NCBI GenBank assembly: GCA_029559475.1
Contig: JAKQBN010000011.1
Coordinates: 1-24,251, forward strand
DNA length: 24,251 bases
Direction: 5' to 3'
Source: a bacterium
GTDB taxonomy: Bacteria; UBA4055
Shown here: in pieces, positions 15,934 to 22,959 of the stretch
Numbering within the stretch: position 1 is the first letter of the stretch
Layout of the letters: each line of letters begins with the position of its first letter
Position numbers and translations under genes: made by a program
Notes under the pieces: model-generated
The model's database searches: none
Told to the model about the DNA's origin: nothing
What the model saw: the letters and a program-made list of their open reading frames with translations, nothing else

Positions 15934-16128
15934 ATGAGAACAACGCTCGACCTGCCCGAAGATCTTCTCGTAGAGGCTATGAAAACCACACATATCAAAA
16001 CCAAAACAATGGTTATAATCACCGCTCTTGAAGACCTGATACGCAAAAATAAGATCGCCGGCCTTAAAAATTACAAGGGGAAGATCGATCTTGATATTGA
16101 TCTCGATACCTTAAGAGCAAGAACTTGA
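15934..16128 (+). CDS. vapB: VapB-type antitoxin
   Basis: A 64-residue protein with an N-terminal ribbon-helix-helix start 'MRTTLDLPEDLLVEAMK' typical of VapB antitoxins (VapB_antitoxin family), a central helix (27-40), and an acidic toxin-binding tail (about 48-64, 'KIDLDIDLDTLR'). VapB blocks the VapC active site and, with VapC, represses the operon. A strong AGGAGG lies 6 bases before the ATG. The stop TGA overlaps the TTG start of vapC (16125-16128). A promoter with an inverted repeat lies upstream. Family membership is clear from pattern and from the PIN toxin behind it. Confidence 0.88.
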   Translation: MRTTLDLPEDLLVEAMKTTHIKTKTMVIITALEDLIRKNKIAGLKNYKGKIDLDIDLDTLRART

Positions 16129-16505
16129 AGGTCCTTGTTGACACATCGGTCTGGATAGATTTTTTCAGAGACGGGAAAAATTCAGGCAAACTGGATCTTT
16201 TGATCGATGAAAATCTTATTGTAACAAATGACCTTATCTTAACAGAACTAATCCCGTATTTAAGACTCAAGAAACAAAACAAAGTTATCGGGCTTTTAAC
16301 CGAAATTTCTAAGAATGAAATGAATATAAACTGGAAGCAGATCACGGATTTCCAGACACTCTGCCTGCAAAAAGGTTACAACGGTATAGGTATTCCTGAT
16401 CTGGTGATCGCTCAGAACGCGCTTCAGAACGACTGCGGGATATTTACGCTGGACAACCACTTTGAAATGATAGCATCAATTATAAACATCAAGGTGTTTA
16501 AATGA
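16125..16505 (+). CDS. vapC: VapC-type PIN-domain ribonuclease toxin
   Basis: A 126-residue PIN-domain endonuclease. The start codon is TTG at 16125: translation from it gives 'MKVLVDTSVWIDFFR', the standard VapC beginning, and overlaps the vapB stop by 4 bp, so coupling is likely. The acidic active-site residues are visible: D6 in VDTSVW, E41 in LTELIP, D92 in GIPDLVIA and D110 in TLDNHF, which would bind the metal ion. Known VapC proteins cut tRNA or rRNA; the target here is unknown. No further gene follows before repeat copy B, which begins 18 bp after the stop. Confidence 0.9.
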   Translation: MKVLVDTSVWIDFFRDGKNSGKLDLLIDENLIVTNDLILTELIPYLRLKKQNKVIGLLTEISKNEMNINWKQITDFQTLCLQKGYNGIGIPDLVIAQNALQNDCGIFTLDNHFEMIASIINIKVFK

Positions 16506-16523
16506 AAAGTGCAAGTAAAATCG

Positions 16524-16560
16524 CATATAAACACTAAGCCCCTGATTTACAGGGGCTTAA
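16524..16560 (+). repeat. Direct repeat copy B flanking the toxin-antitoxin island
   Basis: Second copy of the 37-bp sequence at 14329-14365 (36 of 37 identical). It begins 18 bp after the vapC stop and ends just before a stump of another gene. Confidence 0.9.
16535..16559 (+). terminator. Terminator after vapBC (within repeat copy B)
   Basis: The same 10-bp stem TAAGCCCCTG / CAGGGGCTTA as at 14340-14364, with loop ATTTA, followed by ATTTTGG. It ends the vapBC transcript. Confidence 0.8.
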
Positions 16561-16579
16561 TTTTGGAGGAGGAGGAGTA

Positions 16580-16630
16580 ATGAAGAAGTTTGTGTTTGTT
16601 ACGACTCTTATACATTCCCAAATATTGTAA
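16580..16630 (+). pseudogene. Stump of a secreted-protein gene
   Basis: A very strong ribosome-binding site (GGAGGAGGAG, 16565-16577) precedes an ATG that opens only 16 codons, reading MKKFVFVTTL then IHSQIL and a stop. The start looks like a signal peptide, but the frame ends before any mature part. This fits the 5' end of a gene cut when sequence was inserted or deleted beside repeat copy B. A real 16-residue peptide is possible but less likely. Confidence 0.45.
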
Positions 16631-16707
16631 AGTTCAAAAATAAATTATTTATTTTCATTTTATACTCAAAAAGATTATATTTAAAGTACATTTTATGCGG
16701 AGAACAA

Positions 16708-17475
16708 ATGAAAATCCATCTTTTACAAATATCTGTCGATGAAAAAAATACTGAACGGAATCTTTCAAAGGCGGCTGAACTATTCAGAAAAATCGAGGGG
16801 AAAGGGATCGCTGTTCTTCCGGAAATGTTCATTCCGGGTTATAACAGGGATAATATGGAATACTGGTCAGATAAGTGGAAAGATGTCGTTCTGGAATTTT
16901 CCGGAATAGCTAAAGAAATTTCGACTGCGGTTGTATTTACAACTCCGGTAAAAGAAAAAGGAAAAATATATAACCGCGCTTTTTTTATAGATGATGAAGG
17001 AAAAGTTCTGTCGGTTTACGATAAGATCCATCTATTCAGGCTGATGGACGAGGATAAGATATTTCATCAGGGAAACGGGCTTCATGCTTTCGGATTTAAG
17101 GAATGGCATATAGGCATGAATATCTGCTATGACCTGAGGTTTCCGGAGAGTTTTAGAAAATTGTGGCTGAAAGGAGCGAATCTGATCATTCTTCCGGCAT
17201 CGTGGCCTTTTAAAAGGGTAGATACGATGGTCAAGTTAGCTTATGCGAGAGCGATTGAAAGCCAAAGTTATTTCGTGCTGGTCAACAGAGCTAACGGCAG
17301 GTCAGACTATCCCGATTACGGCGGAAATTCGATGGTAATTTCTCCAGACGGAATGATCGTTTCAGGGTGCGGAACAGAAGAAGTGATAAAGTCTGCCGAT
17401 ATCGATTTATCTCAGGTTGCCGAATACCGTAAAATGATAGACTGCAGAGCTGACAGACGGGGCGATCTGTATTAG
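16708..17475 (+). CDS. Nitrilase-superfamily amidohydrolase, probable omega-amidase
   Basis: A 255-residue cytoplasmic carbon-nitrogen hydrolase with the superfamily triad visible: E39 in VLPEMF, K106 in YDKIHLF and C140 in NICYDLRFPE. 'DKIHLFRLMDE' and 'CYDLRFPE' resemble YafV/NIT2-type omega-amidases, which hydrolyse 2-oxoglutaramate or 2-oxosuccinamate to the dicarboxylic acid and ammonia. Such enzymes clean up after glutamine transaminase, whose amino acceptors include aryl-pyruvates. That would fit the IorAB enzyme 4 kb upstream, but this link is inference. GGAG (16699-16702) is the ribosome-binding site. The gene is transcribed alone, after an AT-rich gap of 77 bp behind the stump. N-carbamoyl-hydrolase or another amidase activity is the alternative. 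Confidence 0.8.
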   Translation: MKIHLLQISVDEKNTERNLSKAAELFRKIEGKGIAVLPEMFIPGYNRDNMEYWSDKWKDVVLEFSGIAKEISTAVVFTTPVKEKGKIYNRAFFIDDEGKVLSVYDKIHLFRLMDEDKIFHQGNGLHAFGFKEWHIGMNICYDLRFPESFRKLWLKGANLIILPASWPFKRVDTMVKLAYARAIESQSYFVLVNRANGRSDYPDYGGNSMVISPDGMIVSGCGTEEVIKSADIDLSQVAEYRKMIDCRADRRGDLY

Positions 17476-17594
17476 TTTTTTCGGATTTCAGGTTTTTTTG
17501 AACATAAAAAAAATATTAATTTATTTTTGTTTAAAGTGGGGAATTAATTAAATTTATTATCTGCAGAGAAAAAATTAAAATAGGCGGGAAATTT

Positions 17595-19214
17595 ATGAAG
17601 AAACTGGATCTCACTAAGTACGGAATCACCGGTGCGAAAGAAATTTACCACAATCTTTCGTACGAGGAACTTTATAAACACGAAACAGACCCCAAACTCG
17701 AAGGATTTGAAAGGGGTTTCGTGACAGATATGGGCGCAGTTGCCGTTGATACGGGAATATTCACGGGCCGTTCTCCAAAAGACAAATACATCGTCTTCGA
17801 GGACGAAAGTAAGGGGAATGTATGGTGGAGAGACGACAAAAATCTTACATCGGATAACAAACCGATCTCCGAAGATGTCTGGAAACACCTTTATCAGCTG
17901 AGTAAAAACCAGCTTTCCGATAAAAAGCTGTATGTTCAGGACGGGTATTCAGGGACCAATGAAGGTACAAGGCTGAAAATAAGAGTAATAACAGAAGTTG
18001 CGTGGATGGCTCATTTTGTGAAAAACATGTTCATCAGACCGACTGATGAAGAACTTGAGAATTTCGAACCTGATTTCGTGATGCTAAATGCCTGCAAGAT
18101 ATCGAATCCGATATGGAAAGAGCAGAAACTGCACAGCGAAGTTTTTGCAGTATTTAACATAAAAGCAAGGCTTTCAGTAGTCGGCGGAAGCTGGTACGGC
18201 GGAGAGATAAAAAAGGGATTTTTCTCTATGATGAATTATTTCCTACCTCTCAAGCATATCGCTGCTATGCACTGTTCGGCAAATCAGGGTGAAAAGGGCG
18301 ATACGGCTCTCTTCTTCGGCCTTTCAGGAACAGGCAAGACAACTTTATCAGCCGACCCGAAAAGGTATCTGATCGGTGATGACGAACATGGCTGGGACGA
18401 TGAAGGCGTCTTCAATTTCGAAGGCGGATGTTATGCGAAAACGATAGACCTTGATCCAGCAAAAGAGCCGGATATTTTCAGGGCGATAAAAAAAGATGCT
18501 CTTTTAGAGAATGTGGCATTCGACGAGAAAACCGGAAAGATCGATTTTCACGACATTCACAAAACTGAGAACGGCAGGGTTTCTTATCCGATATATCATA
18601 TACCTAAGATCGTAAAACCTGTTTCAAAGGGCGGTCATCCTAAAAATGTTATATTCTTATCGGCGGACGCATTCGGCGTTCTTCCTCCAGTCTCAAAACT
18701 TACTCCGGGGCAGACTGAGTATTATTTCCTTAGCGGATATACAGCTAAAGTCGCGGGTACTGAAAGAGGAATTACTGAACCTGTGCCATCATTCTCGGCC
18801 TGTTTCGGTGCGGCTTTCCTTCTGCTGCATCCCACGGTTTATGCTGAAGAGCTTCTCCGCAAAATGGAAGAACACGGCTCTACCGCATGGCTTGTGAATA
18901 CAGGCTGGATAAAGGGTAAATACGGCGTTGGCGAGCGTATCAGCATCAAGGCGACCAGAGCGATAATCGACGCTATTTTAGACGGATCGTTACTTAAAGC
19001 TGAGTATCAGACTATGGATATTTTCGGTCTTCAGATCCCTAAGGCAGTAAACGGTGTCGATCCGGCTCTGCTGAACCCTAGAGAGCAGTGGGCTGATAAA
19101 GCTGAATACGATTCAGTTGCAAAAGGTCTTGCTGCCAAATTCGTTAAGAACTTCGAGAACTATACGAACAATGAAGATGGAAAAGCTCTCGTTAAGCACG
19201 GTCCGAAATTGTAA
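17595..19214 (+). CDS. pckA: Phosphoenolpyruvate carboxykinase (ATP)
   Basis: Interconverts oxaloacetate + ATP and PEP + CO2 + ADP; in fermenters it often runs in the carboxylating direction and yields ATP. The 539 residues match the ATP-dependent family (about 530-540). Visible motifs: the Arg-containing '[10 protein letters not shown]' (56-65), the substrate/metal region with K206/K207 and 'MHCSAN' His 226, P-loop [10 protein letters not shown] (241-250), metal site GDDEHGW (261-267), and the C-terminal '[16 protein letters not shown]' region (435-450). The start ATG at 17595 has GGCGGG about 6 bases upstream. The AT-rich leader of 119 bp holds only a weak promoter candidate (TTGAAC 17498-17503, then TATTTT 17522-17527, 18-bp spacing). 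It is a single-gene unit with its own terminator. Confidence 0.96.
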   Translation: MKKLDLTKYGITGAKEIYHNLSYEELYKHETDPKLEGFERGFVTDMGAVAVDTGIFTGRSPKDKYIVFEDESKGNVWWRDDKNLTSDNKPISEDVWKHLYQLSKNQLSDKKLYVQDGYSGTNEGTRLKIRVITEVAWMAHFVKNMFIRPTDEELENFEPDFVMLNACKISNPIWKEQKLHSEVFAVFNIKARLSVVGGSWYGGEIKKGFFSMMNYFLPLKHIAAMHCSANQGEKGDTALFFGLSGTGKTTLSADPKRYLIGDDEHGWDDEGVFNFEGGCYAKTIDLDPAKEPDIFRAIKKDALLENVAFDEKTGKIDFHDIHKTENGRVSYPIYHIPKIVKPVSKGGHPKNVIFLSADAFGVLPPVSKLTPGQTEYYFLSGYTAKVAGTERGITEPVPSFSACFGAAFLLLHPTVYAEELLRKMEEHGSTAWLVNTGWIKGKYGVGERISIKATRAIIDAILDGSLLKAEYQTMDIFGLQIPKAVNGVDPALLNPREQWADKAEYDSVAKGLAAKFVKNFENYTNNEDGKALVKHGPKL

Positions 19215-19233
19215 TCAAATAATTATTTGTTGT

Positions 19234-19258
19234 AAGGCGGAGAGATCCGCCTTTTTTA
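19234..19258 (+). terminator. Rho-independent terminator of pckA
   Basis: An 8-bp perfect stem AAGGCGGA / TCCGCCTT with loop GAGA, followed by TTTT, 20 bp after the pckA stop. Confidence 0.88.
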
Positions 19259-19278
19259 TTCTATTCATTAATCCTGAT

Positions 19279-19475
19279 ATAACTTCATTCGGGCATGCAC
19301 TCCCGTTTCTCAAAATATTTGACTCGACTTATAACCTCCATAGGTCATGGATCGAGACATAATTCATGAAGGATCGATATCCGTTACGTATTTAATCTCG
19401 CCGGTACGCGTAAAGATTGTAGGAGCAATTGAACGGATTGCTGCAGGATGAGATCCAGAATGAAGTTATGTCTCG
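19279..19475. repeat. Intergenic inverted repeats between pckA and the membrane-protein gene
   Basis: ATAACTTCATTC (19279-19290) is repeated inverted at 19458-19469. CGAGACATAA-TTCAT (19353-19367) is also inverted against 19460-19475 with one base missing. The right arms reach into the last codons of the minus-strand gene. The stretch holds no convincing gene; it may be the remnant of a small mobile or intergenic repeat element. Confidence 0.5.
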
Positions 19476-19906
19476 CTATCCGATTTAAGAGGAGCTTCGA
19501 TCTTGGCCTTTAAAAACACCATGACTTCGGTTCTTTTGTCTTTCGGAATACGGAGAAGGATGCCTCTGAATGATTCAAGCCGGGTTTCATAGCGGAAAGG
19601 AGATAAAAATATTCCGTTCTTATCATTCAGCACTTTTTTATAATAAGAATATTCATGTTTCACCTTATAAAAAAAACGGTCGACGATTATGCCGTTTTCA
19701 TAAAGCGCATATTTGAAGGGGAAAAATATTTCTGTAAGTGATAATATAGTTAAAATAACAGAGATCATACCGAATGTCGGACTGAACATATAATAAATGA
19801 ATATATTAACGACAAAAACTGTCAGAACGGCCAGATAGAACTTACGCGGTTCATCCTTTAGCGTGTTCACGACGAATAAATATACAGGTTTTTTTTCTTT
19901 ATCCAT
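19466..19906 (-). CDS. Small two-helix membrane protein with PH-like tail
   Basis: A 146-residue protein: charged N-terminus, two hydrophobic helices close together (about 22-41 and 45-63), then a cytoplasmic-looking, basic domain with 'YALYENGIIVDRFFYKVKHEYSYYKKV' features (66-92) and 'RGILLRIPKDKR' (114-125). Two helices followed by a beta-rich domain reading L-Y-E-N-G-I resembles bacterial PH-like (YcxB/YdbT-like) membrane proteins. That is a topology-based guess, not a firm family call. It is divergent from aroB with 62 bp between starts, and the two predicted promoters overlap. Its 3' end lies in an inverted-repeat region. The ATG at 19906 has only a poor ribosome-binding site (GGGGAT). 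Confidence 0.6.
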   Translation of the reverse strand: MDKEKKPVYLFVVNTLKDEPRKFYLAVLTVFVVNIFIYYMFSPTFGMISVILTILSLTEIFFPFKYALYENGIIVDRFFYKVKHEYSYYKKVLNDKNGIFLSPFRYETRLESFRGILLRIPKDKRTEVMVFLKAKIEAPLKSDSET

Positions 19907-19934
19907 TTGATAATCCCCAAAATTGTGTTAAATT
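19907..19934 (+). promoter_or_regulatory. Predicted aroB promoter
   Basis: TTGATA (19907-19912), 16-bp spacer, TAAATT (19929-19934). Its -10 overlaps that of the divergent membrane-protein promoter in the palindrome TAAATTTA (19929-19936). Confidence 0.45.
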
Positions 19935-19959
19935 TATGCAATGAAGTGAGAAATTACAA
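19931..19959 (-). promoter_or_regulatory. Predicted promoter of the membrane-protein gene
   Basis: On the minus strand: TTGTAA (19959-19954), 17-bp spacer, TAAATT (19936-19931). The start would be near 19924, giving an 18-nt leader. Confidence 0.45.
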
Positions 19960-19968
19960 GGCAATTAA

Positions 19969-20979
19969 ATGAACTCGGATAACAGGATAATATTTGCCGA
20001 CGCACACGGAACTTTAAAGCAAGAGCTTAAAGGAAAGAGCTTTGTGTTCATAACCGATGAAAACGTCTTTGAGGTTTACAAGAACAAATTATACAAAAAC
20101 TGCGTAACTCTGATACTAAAAAGCGGTGAAAGAACTAAAAGCATCCGCACGATCGAATGTATTTATGAGCATCTCTTAGACATCGAAGCCGACAGAAAGA
20201 CGGTCATCGTCGGAGTAGGAGGAGGTGTAGTTTGCGATATAGCCGGGTATGTATCAGCTACTTTTAAAAGAGGAACAGGACTCGTTTTAGTGCCGACTAC
20301 ACTTCTTGCCCAGGCTGATGCTGCGATCGGCGGAAAGAACGGGGTCAATTTTAAAAGGTTCAAGAACATAATAGGCACATTCAGACAGCCTGATAAAATA
20401 ATAATCGATACAGCCCTTTTAAAAACTTTAGACAGGCGGAATTTTAATAACGGAGCAGCGGAAGTTATAAAGACTGCCTCTGTCGGAGATAAAAAACTGT
20501 TTAAGCTTCTAAGTAAAAAACCGCTTTCGGAGCTTACAAAAGCGGAGATGAATGAAGCTGTAAAGACTTCTGCGAAGATAAAAGAAGGAATTGTATTACA
20601 GGATCCGACAGATAAAGGTATACGAAAAATTTTGAATTTCGGGCACACGCTTGGTCATGCCATAGAACTGATCGGCAAAAAAATGATGCACGGTGAAGCG
20701 GTTTCGATCGGGATGGTCGCCGCATGCAGAATTTCTGAAAAACTTTCAGGTCTTGATAAGAAAGTGACTGAAAAGTTTAAGAAGGTTCTCGAAATGAATT
20801 CACTTCCTTTTGAAATTCCGGCTAAAATTTCAACCGAACAGATAATAGGATCAATCATTCAGGATAAAAAGAAGGAGTCTGACAACATAGATTTTATCAT
20901 GCTGGAAGAAATCGGACATCCGGTAATTAAGAGAATAGAGATAAAAAAACTCAGGAAGCTGATAGATGATATTCGTTAG
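19969..20979 (+). CDS. aroB: 3-dehydroquinate synthase
   Basis: Second step of the shikimate pathway: DAHP to 3-dehydroquinate, with NAD+ and a divalent metal. The 336 residues carry the NAD-binding 'VGVGGGVVCDIAGYVSATF' (81-99), PTTLLAQADAAIGGKNGVN (109-127) and GAAEVIK (162-168). The metal ligands E165, H226 (FGHTLGH) and H241 (MHGEAV) are present. It is slightly shorter than the E. coli enzyme (362), mostly at the N-terminus. The start ATG at 19969 follows 'CAAGGCAATTAA'; AAGG is a modest ribosome-binding site about 7 bases away. It overlaps aroD by 14 bp, so the two are coupled. No other shikimate gene is in the window. Confidence 0.94.
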   Translation: MNSDNRIIFADAHGTLKQELKGKSFVFITDENVFEVYKNKLYKNCVTLILKSGERTKSIRTIECIYEHLLDIEADRKTVIVGVGGGVVCDIAGYVSATFKRGTGLVLVPTTLLAQADAAIGGKNGVNFKRFKNIIGTFRQPDKIIIDTALLKTLDRRNFNNGAAEVIKTASVGDKKLFKLLSKKPLSELTKAEMNEAVKTSAKIKEGIVLQDPTDKGIRKILNFGHTLGHAIELIGKKMMHGEAVSIGMVAACRISEKLSGLDKKVTEKFKKVLEMNSLPFEIPAKISTEQIIGSIIQDKKKESDNIDFIMLEEIGHPVIKRIEIKKLRKLIDDIR

Positions 20980-21607
20980 CATATCAAATCCTGATATTGA
21001 TAAATGCGTTGGGCTTATAGAAAAATATAAGAATGTAGAACTCAGGCTCGATCTGATAAACCCAGATCCTGATGACATCGGAATTCTTCTTTCAAAAGCC
21101 GAAACGTCCATCTGCACTTTTTCAGATATTTCAGATATTCCGAAATGTATGGATTATTTAATTAAAAGCATAGATTTTGGAGCTGACCTTGTGGATGTTA
21201 GTCTGAATTTGCCGGCAGATGAGATCAGGCAGTTAGTAAATCATGCGAAGAATGAAGATAAAAGGGTCATGCTCTCGTATCATAATTTTCAATCGACTCC
21301 CGACCGTGAATTTCTCGACGGGATCATCAATGAAGCAGATGTTTACCAACCGAATTATATAAAGATCGCCTGCTTAGCCAATTCCGAAGAGGACAGTGAG
21401 ATGCTTCTTTCGCTTATGCAGGTCAATGATCGGATCATACCCGTTCCTATGGGCGAGAACGGCAAAAAGGGCAGACTGAAAGCATATTTTAACGGCTCTC
21501 CGATAGTTTACGCATATCCGGATGATGAAAAACCGACAGCTCCGGGACAATTACCATTTTTAGATTATAAAGATATGGATAAAATCTTAAGCCTGATCTA
21601 CCGTTAG
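20966..21607 (+). CDS. aroD: 3-dehydroquinate dehydratase, type I
   Basis: Converts 3-dehydroquinate, the product of the gene before it, to 3-dehydroshikimate by a Schiff-base mechanism. The 213 residues show the class I residues: ELRLD (25-29, Glu 25), SYHNF with the catalytic His 106, IKIA with the Schiff-base Lys 133, and TAPGQLP (191-197) with the substrate-binding Gln 195. It is shorter than E. coli AroD (252) but near the length in archaea and FCB bacteria. It starts inside aroB (14-bp overlap), giving tight coupling of two consecutive steps. Its stop overlaps the dut stop on the other strand by 4 bp (TTAG). No terminator is visible between the two. Confidence 0.9.
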   Translation: MIFVSISNPDIDKCVGLIEKYKNVELRLDLINPDPDDIGILLSKAETSICTFSDISDIPKCMDYLIKSIDFGADLVDVSLNLPADEIRQLVNHAKNEDKRVMLSYHNFQSTPDREFLDGIINEADVYQPNYIKIACLANSEEDSEMLLSLMQVNDRIIPVPMGENGKKGRLKAYFNGSPIVYAYPDDEKPTAPGQLPFLDYKDMDKILSLIYR

Positions 21608-22035
21608 AAACCTGTTGAACCGAAGCCGCCTTCTCCCCTTCGCGTATCTGAAAGTTCATCCACTTCAATAATTTCAGCCTGATATACGGGGCTTATCACT
21701 ATTTGGGCGATCTTCATTCCGGCGGTTATTAAAAAGTCTTTTTTCGAGTGATTTATTAAAATCACGCCGACTTCACCCCTGTAGCCTTCATCAATAGTTC
21801 CGGGGGTATTGAGAACGGTAATGCCCTCTTTTAGCGCAAGTCCGCTTCTCGGTCTGACCTGGGCTTCAGTGTTGGCAGGAAGCTCGATCTTGATCCCTGT
21901 TTTAATAAGAGCGGATTCGCCTGAACGGATAAGTCTTTCCTCGTCTGAAAACACATCCATACCCGCATCTCCGGGGTGCGCATAAACGGGAAGTTTTGCC
22001 GTTTCAGATATTTTTTTAACTTTTAATTTATACAT
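21604..22035 (-). CDS. dut: dUTP diphosphatase (trimeric dUTPase)
   Basis: Hydrolyses dUTP to dUMP and diphosphate, keeping uracil out of DNA and supplying dTMP synthesis. The 143 residues contain all five trimeric dUTPase motifs: DAGMDV (23-28), TGIKIELP (46-53), RPRSGLA (61-67), [10 protein letters not shown] (79-88) and the glycine-rich C-terminal [10 protein letters not shown] (133-142), which closes over the active site. The catalytic Asp is D82 in motif 3/4. The start ATG at 22035 fits the family's usual 'MxxLKVKK' opening. It converges on aroD (stops overlapping by 4 bp) and is divergent from radC with 139 bp between starts. Confidence 0.95.
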   Translation of the reverse strand: MYKLKVKKISETAKLPVYAHPGDAGMDVFSDEERLIRSGESALIKTGIKIELPANTEAQVRPRSGLALKEGITVLNTPGTIDEGYRGEVGVILINHSKKDFLITAGMKIAQIVISPVYQAEIIEVDELSDTRRGEGGFGSTGF

Positions 22036-22093
22036 GGGTCGGAATAAATCAAATTCGAATTAAAAAATCAAGCGGAAAAAAAAATATGCAAAA

Positions 22094-22128
22094 AAAAGAT
22101 GAGTGTCATTAGATGAACGTCATCTTTT
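22094..22128. other. Perfect hairpin between dut and radC
   Basis: AAAAGATGA (22094-22102) pairs with TCATCTTTT (22120-22128); inside it TCAT (22107-22110) can pair with ATGA (22114-22117) around TAG. A-tract before and T-run after make it look like a bidirectional terminator, yet it lies in the leader region between two divergent genes, 46 bp before radC. Confidence 0.5.
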
Positions 22129-22174
22129 ATTATATTACAATCATGTTAAAACTAATTAAGGAAAGTTAAAAGTT

Positions 22175-22861
22175 ATGCAGGTAAGTGATTACATCGTAAA
22201 AAAATACGGTAGGACGGTTATGCCCCGCGAGTCGATGATAGAAGGAAGAACCGAGGAAATGGATCTTGCAGATCTGATAGCGGTTATTTTAGGCAAAGGG
22301 TCGAAATATGAGAGCGTGTTCTCGATCTCGGAAAGGATCATAAAGGAATACGGATCAAAAACGATAGCCGGAATAAAAGACCCTAAAAAGATAGATGATA
22401 TGCTAAAGATCGGGTTGGTAAATTCGTGCAAGCTTGTCGCGGCATTCGAGCTGGGAAGAAGGTTCTACGACCCGCCTTCAAAAAGACGTATTCTCATCAG
22501 AGGACCGGAGGATATTTATAATTATTCCAGAGAGATGTCCTCTTACGTAAAGGAATTTTTCAGAGGGATATATCTGAATACGAGAAATTATGTGATCCAC
22601 GACGAGAATATTAGCGTCGGGCATCTGACTGGATCGCTGGTTCATCCCAGAGAAGTGTTCAAAACCGCTATCGACTGCTCAGCTCATTCCGTGATCGTTG
22701 TCCACAACCATCCTTCCGGTGAAAATGAACCGTCAAAGAATGATGACGAAATAACCAAGATTCTCAAAGAAACGGGAGAGATACTTCAGATACCTGTTGT
22801 CGATCATGTGATCATAGCTGAAAACGGCTATTACAGTTACAGTAAAGCGGGAAGATTATAA
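22175..22861 (+). CDS. radC: RadC/UPF0758 family JAB-domain protein
   Basis: A 228-residue protein of the RadC (UPF0758) family. An N-terminal helix-hairpin-helix-like part ('ADLIAVILGKGSK', 32-44) is followed by a JAB/JAMM metalloprotease-type domain (about 105-228). The JAMM residues are present: E160 in VHPREV and HNHPSG (177-182; H177, H179) with D190. The family's name comes from an old link to DNA repair that was later disputed; the molecular role is unknown, and members are often encoded near mobile elements. AAGG (22160-22163) is a weak ribosome-binding site 11 bases before the ATG. It faces an IS110 element 186 bp downstream. Confidence 0.9.
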   Translation: MQVSDYIVKKYGRTVMPRESMIEGRTEEMDLADLIAVILGKGSKYESVFSISERIIKEYGSKTIAGIKDPKKIDDMLKIGLVNSCKLVAAFELGRRFYDPPSKRRILIRGPEDIYNYSREMSSYVKEFFRGIYLNTRNYVIHDENISVGHLTGSLVHPREVFKTAIDCSAHSVIVVHNHPSGENEPSKNDDEITKILKETGEILQIPVVDHVIIAENGYYSYSKAGRL

Positions 22862-22881
22862 AAAATCTTTAATTCTAAACC

Positions 22882-22910
22882 TTGACACAGGATTATAATT
22901 TATATAAATT
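22882..22910 (+). promoter_or_regulatory. Orphan promoter facing the IS110 element
   Basis: TTGACA (22882-22887), 17-bp spacer, TAAATT (22905-22910), the same pattern as the ispD promoter. It points at the IS element, but only ORFs of a few codons follow: ATG at 22928 opens 10 codons and ATG at 22949 opens 3. Confidence 0.5.
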
Positions 22911-22959
22911 AGCAAAAAAACTAATTAATGGAGTCAACTATTAATAAAATGAATTTTTA

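Noticed and set aside
14329-16560. Integron cassette array, suggested by several toxin-antitoxin genes between repeats
   Set aside because: No attC-like sites with the R-box sequences between the genes and no integrase in the window; the repeats are terminator hairpins at the two ends only.
20163-20648. A 161-codon open frame on the minus strand inside aroB
   Set aside because: It mirrors the conserved aroB coding frame and has a Ser/Pro/Ile-rich composition typical of antisense frames.
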